Of a DNA stretch of 64,000 nt, positions 23,301 to 30,962 are shown one piece after another (position 1 is the first letter of the stretch; every line of letters begins with the position of its first letter). The notes below the pieces were generated by a model, which had not been told where the DNA came from, made no database searches, and saw nothing but the letters and a program-made list of their open reading frames with translations. The translations under genes and the position numbers were made by a program. This DNA comes from Limanda limanda (Eukaryota; Chordata; Actinopteri; Pleuronectiformes; Pleuronectidae), in assembly GCF_963576545.1 (NCBI RefSeq), contig NC_083648.1, positions 21,067,654 through 21,131,653 of the forward strand, in the 5' to 3' direction.

Positions 23301-25660
23301 ATTTTCTGTACAGTCATGGGAGCTGTTAATGCTAATATCCAAGTACTGGGAGTTTTATTAAAACTTCAGGGGATAAAATATGTTGTTGTCGTCAGTAAGG
23401 CCATAAAGAGAGAATCAGATTGTGTGATTGTGATGATGATGACTATGATTGTGATCATTCCACCAATCAGATGAGGAAGAAGACCGTAATGGATTCCCAG
23501 TGACATCACATCACAACAAGAAGTCCAGCTCATTTGACATAGGTACAGTTTTTACTGACTCTGTGTATTAGACCGTTGCTTTTGTGCTGCACAAATGTGT
23601 GTATATAATATATGTACATACACAGTATGCATGCTGTTTAGCTACTACATACATGAATGTCATAGATGAATGCACATCTTGCTGTTTTTTACCATAATTC
23701 ATAACAATGGCGTACAGCCTTTGTTATTTTTTATCAAATGAAAGCAGCACGAGTCTGTATTTGATGTGCTCCCAAGCCTGTAGAGCATGCTGGCTGTGCA
23801 CCACTTTGAAGCCCCCCCCCCCCCCCCGTTACGTTCCTGCACCCCACTGTGAGTGTGTGTCTCCTGCCACTTTCCCTCAGGCATGGAACGGGACAGTCCC
23901 TACGATCTGGAGAGGTCCTCCAATCGCAGATTCCCTGTGAAAAAGCCCTGTTTCCCCCAGTACAGAAACAGATCTCTGGACTATTCTCCCGGGACCAGGT
24001 GTAAGTGTATCTGTTTCACTTCCAAGGAAAAAGTTTGCACCGTCACAGTTATGGCGACATTTAGAAAGTTGATTGAAGCAAAGCAAAACAAGTGTAAGTT
24101 TTGCCAAATATTTGACTGTGTGTAAACTTTTTCATTTCACTGTACAGTGCATATATGAGTCCTACCCTGTGTGTTGAAGGCACGCTTGTTCCGTTATTCA
24201 ATAAATGACTGACCGAAGAAAGACATCACCAGATGTAATTTAAAAAGGTGATTTGGCTGTTCCCCAGATACTTGTCACTGCAGCTGGCAGCCGGATCTGA
24301 GGCTGCCTGGATAAGCGTGTTATTAGACAAGAGCTTCATCATTTGACAAATTAGGACCTTTTGTCACTCCTGCTTTAATTGGAGCTGATTCCTATTTGAT
24401 ACCGTGCTCCATTATTGCAATAATAGGCAGCCGTGTATAGCTGATTCAATATCACTTTCCACACTGAGAGGTTTGGCACCAACGATGAAAACCTCAGGCA
24501 GATGAATTCAGGGGCTTCGAATGACTCGGCAAAACCAACGCCAAATACCCCTGTGATGCAGAAGTATATAATTCAAAAACCTGCTGCAGGGCAATTCAAT
24601 TATCATCAGTGGGAGAGTGATGAAAGGGACCACGTGGTACAAATGGTGGCAGAGCTGGTCATATAGGCTGTGTGAAACATCAAGCAGATACTTTGTATTC
24701 AGGCCAATAGGCGCATATCCACATTTGTTTCGCCTACAAATTAAAACCTGAATTAAAGTGTAAGAGGGATTACTTCTGTGGGTAATCTCTTTGCTCCTTA
24801 TTCTGTAGGAAATTTACATTTGCATCATTTGGCCACCTGGGGGCAGCGTGGCAAGCTTAAAACCGCTTAAATCACAACATCTGGCATATTTTCACCTCAT
24901 ATAAATGATACAGTTAATGTTTTAGCAAACTGTTGTGTAAACACCCCGAAGACACAGGGCAACATTAGTTTTCATTTAGAATAGCTTCCCCTGCCACTTG
25001 ATCAATGCTAGTCCAAAATGTATTCTCCTTGTAGCATTTAGCAGCTAAATGTGCTGCTATGCTCATTGGCTAGCTGTAATTAGATAGTTCTCTGTTGCAC
25101 TACAAACTGTATTTGACCCATTGTAAATATGGAATATTGATTTTTGTTGCTTAAAACCAACATGAATTGCTACTTTGGCCAATTGGAGTTCACAGAAACA
25201 ACCAAAGCACATATCTTAAAGGTTTACACACCCAGCTGATTACAGCAGCCCTGGCATTTATTTGGAGATGTTTGTGGTCGATGAATCAAATGTTGGCCCC
25301 ATTTCCAGCTCCGTTCAAACTCTTGAATCAAATCTGACTTGTAATCTGCTAAAGGCTGTGCTGTGTTCACCAGCTACCATGTCTGTGTGGGCTTGTATAG
25401 GGTGCATACTGTAGGTATACAGTGGATTTACAGAGCTCTTTCACTGAATACTATTGATTGAAAGTGGAATAAAACTGTATACTACACAACATGCTAAATC
25501 TCTCAGAAGAGAGAGGGAAGGTTTGGGTCTGTGGGCTTGTCTCTACCACAACATCTCAGACATTACACATGACGATAAATCTTTTAAATCATGCAACACT
25601 GTTATGTTTGCTTCTTTAGGTTGTGACAGTCCCCAGCTCGGTAACAGAGATGTGCTATGA
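2226..25660 (+). CDS. carmil3: CARMIL-family capping protein regulator (probably CARMIL3), 3' part of gene, 20 exons
   Basis: CARMIL proteins bind actin capping protein at the plasma membrane, weaken its hold on filament barbed ends and so control lamellipodia and migration. The window encodes about 866 residues plus a stop; the N-terminal PH-like domain and most leucine-rich repeats lie upstream. Exons read in order give the last LRR (motif DLSGN), a helical dimerisation domain, a CPI motif ([10 protein letters not shown], family pattern LxHxTxxRP), a CSI-like segment ([11 protein letters not shown]), a basic stretch (RRKKRRSV) and a Ser/Pro/Glu-rich tail. Exon-by-exon order and phases match what I know of CARMIL1, for example [10 protein letters not shown] followed by a WDRNN motif. 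All introns used are GT-AG. Carmil3 is preferred over carmil2 because rem2 lies nearby, as both are on human 14q; the paralogue call is inference. The exact reading of one small exon (23472-23542) and the last exon are the least certain parts. Confidence 0.88.
2399..3392. other. carmil intron, purine-rich
   Basis: From about 2455 to 3180 the + strand is dominated by A and G, with a (GA)n run at 3083-3104. GT runs near 3290-3318 follow. The open frames here come from biased composition and show no domain. Confidence 0.8.
3393..3461 (+). CDS. carmil3: carmil exon: LRR cap
   Basis: Sixty-nine bases complete the split Arg codon and read [16 protein letters not shown] then VARALE. This corresponds to the VIWDKNN...GFQDIA segment of CARMIL1. 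The acceptor is CTCTCAG and the donor is CA/GTAAGA. Confidence 0.9.
3462..3851. other. carmil intron
   Basis: It holds a CA run at 3475-3490 and GT runs at 3646-3678. Nothing else was seen. Confidence 0.8.
3852..3945 (+). CDS. carmil3: carmil exon: LRR to helical domain linker
   Basis: It reads [18 protein letters not shown] then [13 protein letters not shown], matching the YTLRFMPIPMYDASQA region of CARMIL1. The acceptor is AAACAG and the donor is AAG/GTGAGA. It begins by completing a His codon and ends in phase 0. Confidence 0.9.
3946..5568. other. carmil intron
   Basis: Mostly unique-looking sequence. There is a C11 run near 5083, and a TG run at 5541-5562 abuts the next acceptor. A 177-codon ORF at 4703-5236 has no recognisable domain and is judged spurious. 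Confidence 0.75.
5569..5667 (+). CDS. carmil3: carmil exon: start of helical dimerisation domain
   Basis: Thirty-three codons read [18 protein letters not shown] to GLVTSTAEQ, matching the CARMIL1 segment ending GIVTSTTQQ. The acceptor AGACAG follows a TG microsatellite rather than a pyrimidine tract. The donor is CAG/GTTTGT, in phase 0 at both ends. Confidence 0.9.
5788..5907 (+). CDS. carmil3: carmil exon: helical domain
   Basis: Forty codons read [18 protein letters not shown], then an acidic stretch, then [10 protein letters not shown]. This matches the MIDRICVKVQDHL...MRDAKNSK stretch of CARMIL1. The donor GTGAGT runs straight into a GT repeat. Confidence 0.9.
5908..7484. other. carmil intron with a long palindrome
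   Basis: AT-rich intron. It begins with a GT repeat at the donor and holds the hairpin at 6788-6838. No other feature was seen. Confidence 0.75.
6788..6838. repeat. perfect 25-bp inverted repeat with 1-base spacer
   Basis: The arm AGGGAGATGGATCAGTTG continuing to TTTTACA at 6788-6812 is repeated as its exact reverse complement at 6814-6838. Only one C lies between the arms, so a transcript would form an almost loopless 25-bp hairpin. Confidence 0.95.
7485..7598 (+). CDS. carmil3: carmil exon: helical domain
   Basis: Thirty-eight codons read [18 protein letters not shown] then [20 protein letters not shown], the family segment ending in GEVTRVVDEQLK in CARMIL1. The acceptor is TCTCAG, the donor CAG/GTGGGT, in phase 0 at both ends. 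Confidence 0.9.
7599..8640. other. carmil intron
   Basis: No feature beyond ordinary AT-rich intron sequence and a T-rich acceptor tract was seen. Confidence 0.75.
8641..8816 (+). CDS. carmil3: carmil exon: helical domain
   Basis: It begins [16 protein letters not shown] and continues to [18 protein letters not shown]. This parallels LLESMVDAAENLCPN and EKISIPRTFVKNVLLEQ of CARMIL1. A long T tract precedes the acceptor. The exon ends with two bases of a Glu codon. Confidence 0.9.
8909..8996 (+). CDS. carmil3: carmil exon: end of helical domain
   Basis: It reads [18 protein letters not shown] then [11 protein letters not shown], parallel to SEVKLTVASFLSDRIVDEI of CARMIL1. Two in-frame donors are possible: GTACTG after 8996, or GTAATA after 9002, which would add Val-Leu. 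I chose the first; the choice is uncertain. Confidence 0.82.
8997..11046. other. carmil intron with dispersed repeat
   Basis: A dispersed fish repeat covers roughly 9060-9560. The rest, including a 160-codon ORF at 10534-11016 just before the next exon, shows no coding signature. Confidence 0.7.
9060..9560. repeat. dispersed teleost repeat (decayed)
   Basis: Phrases such as GCTGAAATGTGTAACTTTCT, AGCAACCTGGCTGTGATGA and AGCCAAGAAATAGTCCCA are typical of an interspersed repeat I recognise in many fish introns. Boundaries are approximate and the class is unknown to me. Confidence 0.5.
11047..11172 (+). CDS. carmil3: carmil exon: linker after helical domain
   Basis: Forty-two codons begin [14 protein letters not shown] and end [16 protein letters not shown]. 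The middle is basic. The acceptor is GTCACAG and the donor ATA/GTAAGT. It sits where CARMIL1 has the linker between the dimerisation domain and the capping-protein-binding region. Confidence 0.85.
12690..13075 (+). repeat. dispersed teleost repeat
   Basis: It opens with TTTAGCTGACGCCTTTATCC and ends around GGGAAGCTCATTCCACCATT plus a short tail. These are hallmark phrases of an abundant fish interspersed repeat. Internal identity is partly lost. Confidence 0.6.
13090..13230. repeat. degenerate (GGAT)n microsatellite
   Basis: Tandem ATGG/GGAT units, cleanest at 13180-13203, with GTGGGTGGATG variants on both sides. Confidence 0.9.
13521..13587 (+). CDS. carmil3: carmil exon: basic linker
   Basis: It reads [18 protein letters not shown] then STRLS. 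It is strongly basic and ends with IRPVS, like the MLRPVS of CARMIL1. The acceptor GAAAG lacks a good pyrimidine tract. The donor is A/GTGAGT and leaves one base of a split Ser codon. Confidence 0.8.
13588..14078. other. carmil intron
   Basis: No feature was seen in this 491-base intron apart from an A11 run near 13675. Confidence 0.75.
14079..14266 (+). CDS. carmil3: carmil exon: CPI motif (capping protein binding)
   Basis: After a Ser/Pro-rich start the exon reads [18 protein letters not shown], coded from 14195. It fits the capping-protein-interaction consensus LxHxTxxRP followed by basic residues and prolines. Family knowledge says this motif binds the stalk of capping protein and lowers its affinity for barbed ends. 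The acceptor is CACTTTAG and the donor TCT/GTGAGT. Confidence 0.9.
14267..15282. other. carmil intron
   Basis: A fragment of the GACTGTATGTAAAGATGGAT repeat family lies at 14289-14345. A TA-rich stretch is at 14795-14832. A TG tract at 15247-15280 abuts the next acceptor. Confidence 0.7.
15283..15362 (+). CDS. carmil3: carmil exon: CSI-like motif
   Basis: It reads [18 protein letters not shown] then YSKRVLPD. The segment corresponds to VDEGVDEFFTKKV of CARMIL1, the CARMIL-specific interaction motif that also touches capping protein. The acceptor GCGTAG follows a long TG tract. The donor is CAG/GTAGCT. Confidence 0.87.
15363..17082. other. carmil intron
   Basis: It contains a reverse-oriented fragment of a fish dispersed repeat around 15530-15665 (CCACCAAGTTTTGTAAAG, then CATAACCTCCTTGGCC). 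ORFs at 16327 (+) and 16636 (-) have no recognisable content. Confidence 0.7.
17083..17202 (+). CDS. carmil3: carmil exon: basic membrane-binding segment
   Basis: It reads [18 protein letters not shown] then [17 protein letters not shown]. The basic-hydrophobic pattern matches RKSSGFLNLIKSRSKSE in CARMIL1, the stretch linked to plasma membrane targeting. The acceptor is CTTTCAG and the donor is GA/GTTAGT. Confidence 0.87.
17203..18496. other. carmil intron
   Basis: Ordinary AT-rich intron sequence. ORFs of up to 103 codons on either strand overlap each other and look like chance. Confidence 0.7.
18497..18665 (+). CDS. carmil3: carmil exon: Ser/Pro-rich tail, with a CAGCAG acceptor
   Basis: It reads [16 protein letters not shown] onward to [10 protein letters not shown], rich in Pro, Ser and Gly. 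The acceptor is CCCCAGCAG, so splicing at 18497 or 18500 gives in-frame products differing by one Ser. The donor is CAG/GTACAT. Confidence 0.83.
18666..20202. other. carmil intron
   Basis: No exon, RNA gene or clear repeat was recognised. Confidence 0.7.
20203..20572 (+). CDS. carmil3: carmil exon: long acidic/Ser-rich tail
   Basis: This is the largest exon, 123 codons, starting [18 protein letters not shown] and ending [10 protein letters not shown]. The composition is low in hydrophobic residues, as in the disordered proline-rich CARMIL C-terminus. GC content is much higher than in the flanking introns. The acceptor is GTACAG and the donor is G/GTACTG. Confidence 0.87.
20573..22813. other. 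carmil intron
   Basis: AT-rich. A TCTCTCTAT-rich pyrimidine stretch runs at about 22420-22560. The block around 21880-22100 looks unique and could be conserved noncoding sequence, but I cannot test this. Confidence 0.65.
22814..22920 (+). CDS. carmil3: carmil exon: charged tail
   Basis: It reads [18 protein letters not shown] then a basic stretch to GQRPPIPNK, a PPIPNK segment like the PVIPQK SH3-type motif of CARMIL1. The acceptor is CTCCAG and the donor is AAG/GTACAG. Confidence 0.8.
23013..23220 (+). CDS. carmil3: carmil exon: Ser/Pro/Glu-rich tail
   Basis: It reads [18 protein letters not shown] through [13 protein letters not shown] to a Gly codon split across the intron. It is disordered tail sequence. 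The acceptor is CTTTCAG and the donor is CAGG/GTACGG. Confidence 0.82.
23472..23542 (+). CDS. carmil3: carmil exon: short acidic segment (frame uncertain)
   Basis: It begins [16 protein letters not shown]. Both neighbours fit an exon one base longer than the 71 bases implied by these coordinates. My count of the A/G run near 23519-23523 may be off by one. If it is truly 71 bases the frame meets TAG at the donor. The acceptor is AATCAG and the donor is ATAG/GTACAG. Confidence 0.6.
23812..23827. repeat. C16 homopolymer near a splice acceptor
   Basis: Sixteen consecutive C residues lie 53 bases upstream of the exon at 23881. Confidence 0.9.
23881..24000 (+). CDS. carmil3: carmil exon: basic/aromatic tail
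   Basis: It reads [18 protein letters not shown] to [15 protein letters not shown] run of sixteen C residues lies 54 bases upstream, and the acceptor is CCCTCAG. Two overlapping donors exist: AG/GTGTAA (end 23998) and AGGT/GTAAGT (end 24000). The second has the better consensus and joins in frame to the last exon. Confidence 0.78.
24001..25619. other. last carmil intron
   Basis: AT-rich sequence, with no exon found. The 24240-24480 stretch is unique-looking with homeodomain-type TAAT cores. An AATAAA at 24199-24204 could serve an intronic, truncated transcript. Confidence 0.6.
25620..25660 (+). CDS. carmil3: carmil terminal exon
   Basis: Splicing from 24000 to CTTTAG/GTTGTG gives a C-terminus ending [13 protein letters not shown] and TGA at 25658-25660. 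With the alternative donor at 23998 and acceptor at 25629 the same reading frame and stop are used. A third acceptor (after CCCCAG) would give a different tail, ending EHRT. Choice of terminal frame is inference. Confidence 0.6.
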
Positions 25661-26345
25661 CGTCACCAGTGGAGCGGGAGAGGTTCGCAGGGAACACCGG
25701 ACTTGAACAGGGAGGACTGGAGAGAGACGAGCTTTTAAAACTGTGCACTCAACTGACGCAGCTGTTTTTTTTCTTCTTCTTCTTTTAATACATGTTAACA
25801 TTTGTTGCTGAAAGTGCATGTACTGTATGCTCTTCTGTTTTAACTGGTTACACTTGCTATGGTTTTTCTCAGGCATAAAAGAAGCTGTGACATGCAGTAC
25901 ATAAAGTACTGGTCATTCAAACACCCAGTATTCCAGTGTCTCTCCAGTATGCTCAGTAACTGTTGTTTTATGCATTAGTGCAGAAATCATTTAATGTTGA
26001 TAATACTCTCACCCCCTCCCTGTCCTTTGCTGACAATCTGCGGCTACTGAAAGTGACATTTTACTTTATTTACTCATGATGTTGTAAATACTGAAATTAA
26101 GACTGCACTAGCCATTGTGGTAATTAACAATAATGTTTTTATTTGTGATAATATATCATTTAATAAATGTGTTTGTTAGTATGCTTTTGTTGTATGCTGA
26201 CGGTGATGATTGAGAAATTGTGTTATCGTGCGCTCCCATCTCTTCAAGAGTATCTAAGTTCGTGAATCACAGTTTTAATCTGATTCTGCAGGCCTGAAAA
26301 TGAGTATATTTTCTAAAAATGCTTCTATCAATCAGAATAAATAAA
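25661..26345 (+). promoter_or_regulatory. carmil 3'UTR with AATAAA polyadenylation signals
   Basis: The stretch after the stop is AT-rich and has no coding sign. AATAAA occurs at 26162-26167 and twice, overlapping, at 26336-26341 and 26340-26345. The last pair is the likely main polyadenylation signal. The sequence then changes character into repeat-bearing intergenic DNA. Confidence 0.65.
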
Positions 26346-26449
26346 ATTGACTTTACAGAAGGAATGAGTCTATTTGATGCATTTAATCCAATTTGTGTTT
26401 GTACAAGTTACAGGTACAACGAGCAACTAAAGGAATAGTTTGTCATGTC

Positions 26450-26545
26450 ACCTGCACAGCTAATGGGTCGCGGGGGGGATTGAGCCAATCCCAACTGACT
26501 TTGGGCCAGAGGTGGGGTAGACACTGGACGACATTAAATCAAAAC
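26450..26545 (+). repeat. dispersed teleost repeat, family with CCCAGCTGACATTGGG core (copy 1)
   Basis: It reads GAGCCAATCCCAACTGACTT then AGAGGTGGGGTAGACACTGG. Three related copies occur near 59283, 62462 and 63815. The family is common in fish genomes. Confidence 0.65.
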
Positions 26546-28325
26546 AGTTTTACGCAATAAGGTCAAACTCAACACTTTTAACGTCCTCTGTGGCTTAGGC
26601 CTAAATAAATGACACCTGATGATGTCATAGAGGTCCACATCTCGTTGGTTTGGTGACTACATGTTACAGAAATAGTTTGACATTTGGGTTATTGCCCTCT
26701 TGCTGATAGAGATATGAGAAGATACCCCACTGATTTCTGCATTAAGTTTGGTTCTGGAGCCATTGGGGGGTGATTTATTTATCTGTTTAAATTATTCAAA
26801 TATTATTTTTGGCCAAGTTTTTCCCACTGCTTAATTTAACTTACAGAAATGAGAACGGTATCAATCTCGTCATGTTGCTCTACACCAGCATATATGTGTA
26901 TGAGTGAACATTTTCCTCACAAAAAACTAAAAGTGAAATCACACCTTTTATTTCTTCAAAGGATTTTTACCATTTTAGTCCCACAATGCTTTTCAATAAC
27001 ATTACATCAGTGAAGAACCAAATTCAAAGACCTGTTGAGACTGTATCGTAGCTGTTTGGGTAAGGGGTAAAATGAGAATGTAAATTAATTATTAAACAAC
27101 ATGGATTAATACTTATCTCTTAAAGGCACTGAATAACACTTGGTGGAACAGATGGTGACTCATTTAACTATTTACGGTGATGTGATGAATCCCCTGACTG
27201 AGTGTTGCAGCCTCTCAGCAGCAGATGGCAGCAGAGACCGAACGCTCCTCTCGTCCAAACGCTCTTCCTCACTGTTCCACTGACGAGTCCTGATTAACTG
27301 TCCTCATTACCATAGTCGTGCCTCTGTCGCTGCATTAATGAAGCCGCTCCATACATGATGATACAGCTGTCATGATGAGGATTTTCATTCCAGAGGAGAC
27401 GTGCTAATGAGTGAGATCAGCACTTAATTGGTAGTACAAACATGCTCATTAAGTATTATCTCTGACATGTAAGCTGCATATTAGACCTATGCAGTCACTC
27501 TACATTGCATGCTCTGTCTGTCTCGGCCACACAGGTGAGAACAGCCTCTGCACGGCTCAGCAGCTTCTCTGAATAATGAATAGCCTGTTTGATTAGTGAC
27601 AATGAGACTCCTTTAATTATCTCCATCCAGTCACCCGATCTCCCTTCCAGCCAGTGCAGATCACAGAGGTATTCACTGGGTCACAGGATAAGCTTGATTA
27701 ACTTTCCATCCACAAACACAGTTCCACACACCATATGCTCGGCTCAATACAGTACTCTGTTCAACATGCACACACACAATGATGCATGTTCATATCTGAG
27801 GGTGTTCTGGCGTATTCATCTTGAGCTAGCTTATCTTCATGTTCACAAGCTCGCTCATTCTTCTATATCTGTAGTATTTGTAGGGAAGTGAGGGTTTTTA
27901 AGAGTGTGTGTGTGTTACATGTGCAGAGGTCAACAGCTCAGCACCTTGTGTCATCAGTGGAAAGCCGGTAAGGAGTTTGTGTGAGACGGATGGCTCCACC
28001 ATGCACCTACTGGGCAGCACAGAAGCAGCTAACGAAGCCTGATTCACACAGGTTTTCACTCTTTGTGCCCTGGAGAAAAAAAAAAAATGATCTGACGTCT
28101 TGCTGAGTTTCTGTCTTGGATAAAAGGATTTCAGATTAGTGTCATCACAGCAGGAAACGGCCCTGTTATATCACCTTCCAAACACAGAGGCTGTAGGTTA
28201 CCTGCACACACACAGGACGATGCTTGTAAGAGGCTGCTAACTGATAAAGTAGAGAAATTCACTATATATTTACTTTAAATCACCCTGATCACACATTATT
28301 TTCTAATCTCTATTAAGAGTTGATC

Positions 28326-28740
28326 ATAGACTGTGTATGAAGGTGGATACTTCTCCACCTCCTCCCAATGCACATAAATGAAGACAATTTCTCTATTGAT
28401 ATAGGTGCCGGCGCCGCCCTATTGGACCCAGTGTCTGCGCACTAGTGAAAATTGGTTTTGAGGTCCTGTTGTTTGCTCCACCAATCGAGAGTCAGTCCCA
28501 GCTGTCAATCATGATGTTTTACCCTGTTTTATAGCATGAAATAACTCATTAACACCAAACCTACCAGAACATTTTTACTGGATGGATTTGGAGATTTTTC
28601 AAAGTAAAGTCCAACATTATCACTGTGGAATAGATCATTTCAGGATACTTCAAAGTATCAGTGTGATATGAGCTACCTAAAATGACAGAAACCGTTTTTG
28701 GAACGAAACTATATTTTAGCTATATTTTAATAGCATTTGT
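28326..28740 (+). repeat. dispersed teleost repeat, ATAGACTGTGTATGAAGGTGG family (long copy)
   Basis: The order is ATAGACTGT head, TATTGGACCCAGTGTCTGCG, GCTCCACCAATCGAGAGTCA, GTCAATCATGATGTTTTACC, then ACCTAAAATGACAGAAACC. I recognise this order from a widespread fish repeat. A second copy is at 32505. Confidence 0.65.
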
Positions 28741-30589
28741 CAACCATATGGCTACATGCATTTTCTATAGCTATCAATGTAGGTCCGGTTGTAGGATACA
28801 ATATAAAATAACATCACAAGCAACATACAAAAGTCCCAAAGAGCCAACTGAGCCAAAATAACAAATCATATCATATGACAAAGACAAATATACTACATCC
28901 GGTTAAACAGCATCAAGATTAAAACCTCTGAGAGCAGTAAACCAGCTTATTTATGACAACTTCAAGTGAAGCAATAAAACTATAAATGTTACTGCTTCTG
29001 TTTCCCTACACCAAGCGCCAAACACTTGCTGGATTTCTCTGTCTCCATCCTGAACTCTGCACGACTCAGCCATCTCCAACCAACGCAGCTGTCGCTGTGT
29101 TTTTCCTCTCAGGTTCATAAAATGTGGCTGCATCTCTACCAATGGAGGAGGCGTGTTTGACACTTTCCACACAGGGCTCGTGGAAGCAGTCAGTCACTGA
29201 CTGGATCTGCTCTTCTTTTCATGCTCTCTCATACTGTACTATATACGGCTCCCCCTCTCTGTCTGTTTGTTAATGCGGTGTGCATGTCTAGCTGTCTTTG
29301 CCCTTGTGTAGGTGTTTAAGTAAGTTTATGTGATAATGAGGTCAGAGTTGTATGAGCTGAGGCGCTGATTTGAGTAGGCGTGAGGTGTAGACAACAAACA
29401 CCTAGAGGAGGAACACTGACTGAGGTAACCAAGTCATAGTGTGGAGGTAACTTTTCAGACTTGAGGAGCTTGAAGACTTTTTAGGAGTTAGAACATGCTT
29501 TGACTTTATAACATTCAAAACTAAAACTAAACTGCATCAATCATACTTATTAGAAGTAGGATATAGATATGCATAGTGTCTTTTGGTCAGAAACACAGCA
29601 AAAGCTCCACAGGGGATCTGTAAACCTGCAGTGGCCGTAGTAGTAGCTATTTGGCAAAGCAAGTAGGAGCAGCACGAACATTTCATCAACTTTAAAGCAA
29701 CACAATGTTGTTGTTTTTTTAAAACATTATATAATGTCTTTCAAATCATTTTGACAGTGCACAGACTTTCTATCTCTAGGTTCTCCTGGAACTGCTCTGT
29801 GTAACTCTGGAGTATCCTCCTGGAACATTTGCAGCACACTTACTGGCATAAGAGAATGTGACCAAGTAAGAAACTAAACCAGAGTAAATACAGGACTGGC
29901 TTTTACTTCTGGATAAAAGTGGCAGAGGGATTCCAACCCGGTATCTCTGGATGAATACCATTTAAGATAATCGTTCATGGGTCATTAAGTCATTGTAAAA
30001 AGGTTACAGATATTATAACAAACATTTTTTGGAAAGAGAGTGATTGATGGTAGAGCAAAGAGCACTGTTCATATCTCTTCACTAAAGCTCATATATAGAG
30101 TTTATGCATCATATTTGCATAAAACCCTCAACTCTTTTTAGTCACCATGGTTCTTCGGCTTCTAAGTTTAACATTTTGTTTTCCATGATCTTGTAAACAA
30201 ATGCGTGTACACCACTGGAGAGGCTCAAAGTGAGATTTGAATTTACCACACTGATAAAAACCAAAGTAACCTTAACTGTTCCACCTATAGGGGGGGACCC
30301 TTGACTTCACCCAAGAACCAATTGTGTGATGCTTAAAAGAAAATAACGTGAATTGTAGCAGTTTATTTCTTTTAGCTCTATTTTTGGATTCATCTATTTT
30401 TCTCTACCAACTCCTGAGGGAAACATCTGGCAGATGAAGTTTGACTACGCTCACCAAACAGCTGTTCACTGTGTGTGTGTGGTGTTTGGTGCTGGAGAGA
30501 TGGGTTATGTAGGGTTTTAGAAGTGTTGTTGTTGAAAACAGCTGTCTTGTATGGCCAAAAACGATGCCTGCAAATCTCTGGCTATCTTT

Positions 30590-30962
30590 CAGGTCTGGCA
30601 CTGCAGTTAATAAGGCCTGGCTCACAGTTGGCATTCCAGTTAATCTCACAAGTGTTAGATGAGGTTAAAGTCAGGGCTCTGCAGGCCAGTCACGTTCCTC
30701 CACAACACACTCTGAAAACCATTTCTTTATAGATCTGGCTTTCTGCTGGGAGGCCTTTTCACCTTGAAACAGGATTTCCCTAAACACAGAGTTTGAAGCT
30801 AGTCTTTATACTACAACCTATACTGAAATACTAGACATAATAGGATAGGTTGTAGTATAAAGAACTATCTTTATTGGAAGTAGGGGCTTCATCCAAACCA
30901 TGATGACATTCCCACCAAAAATTACTCAAAGTGTGTCCCAGTAACGTTTGGCCATAGAGTGT
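30590..30962. mobile_element. decayed DNA transposon remnant
   Basis: Phrases such as GTCAGGGCTCTGCAGGCCAG and TTCCTCCACAACACACTCTG resemble antisense transposase sequence of fish Tc1/mariner-like elements. The segment ends with GTTTGGCCATAGAGTGTAC, which is like an inverted-repeat end. No left terminus was identified, so the call is tentative. Confidence 0.4.
30803..30863. repeat. 19-bp perfect inverted repeat, 23-base loop
   Basis: TCTTTATACTACAACCTAT at 30803-30821 is the reverse complement of 30845-30863. It lies inside the decayed element at 30590-30962. Confidence 0.9.
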
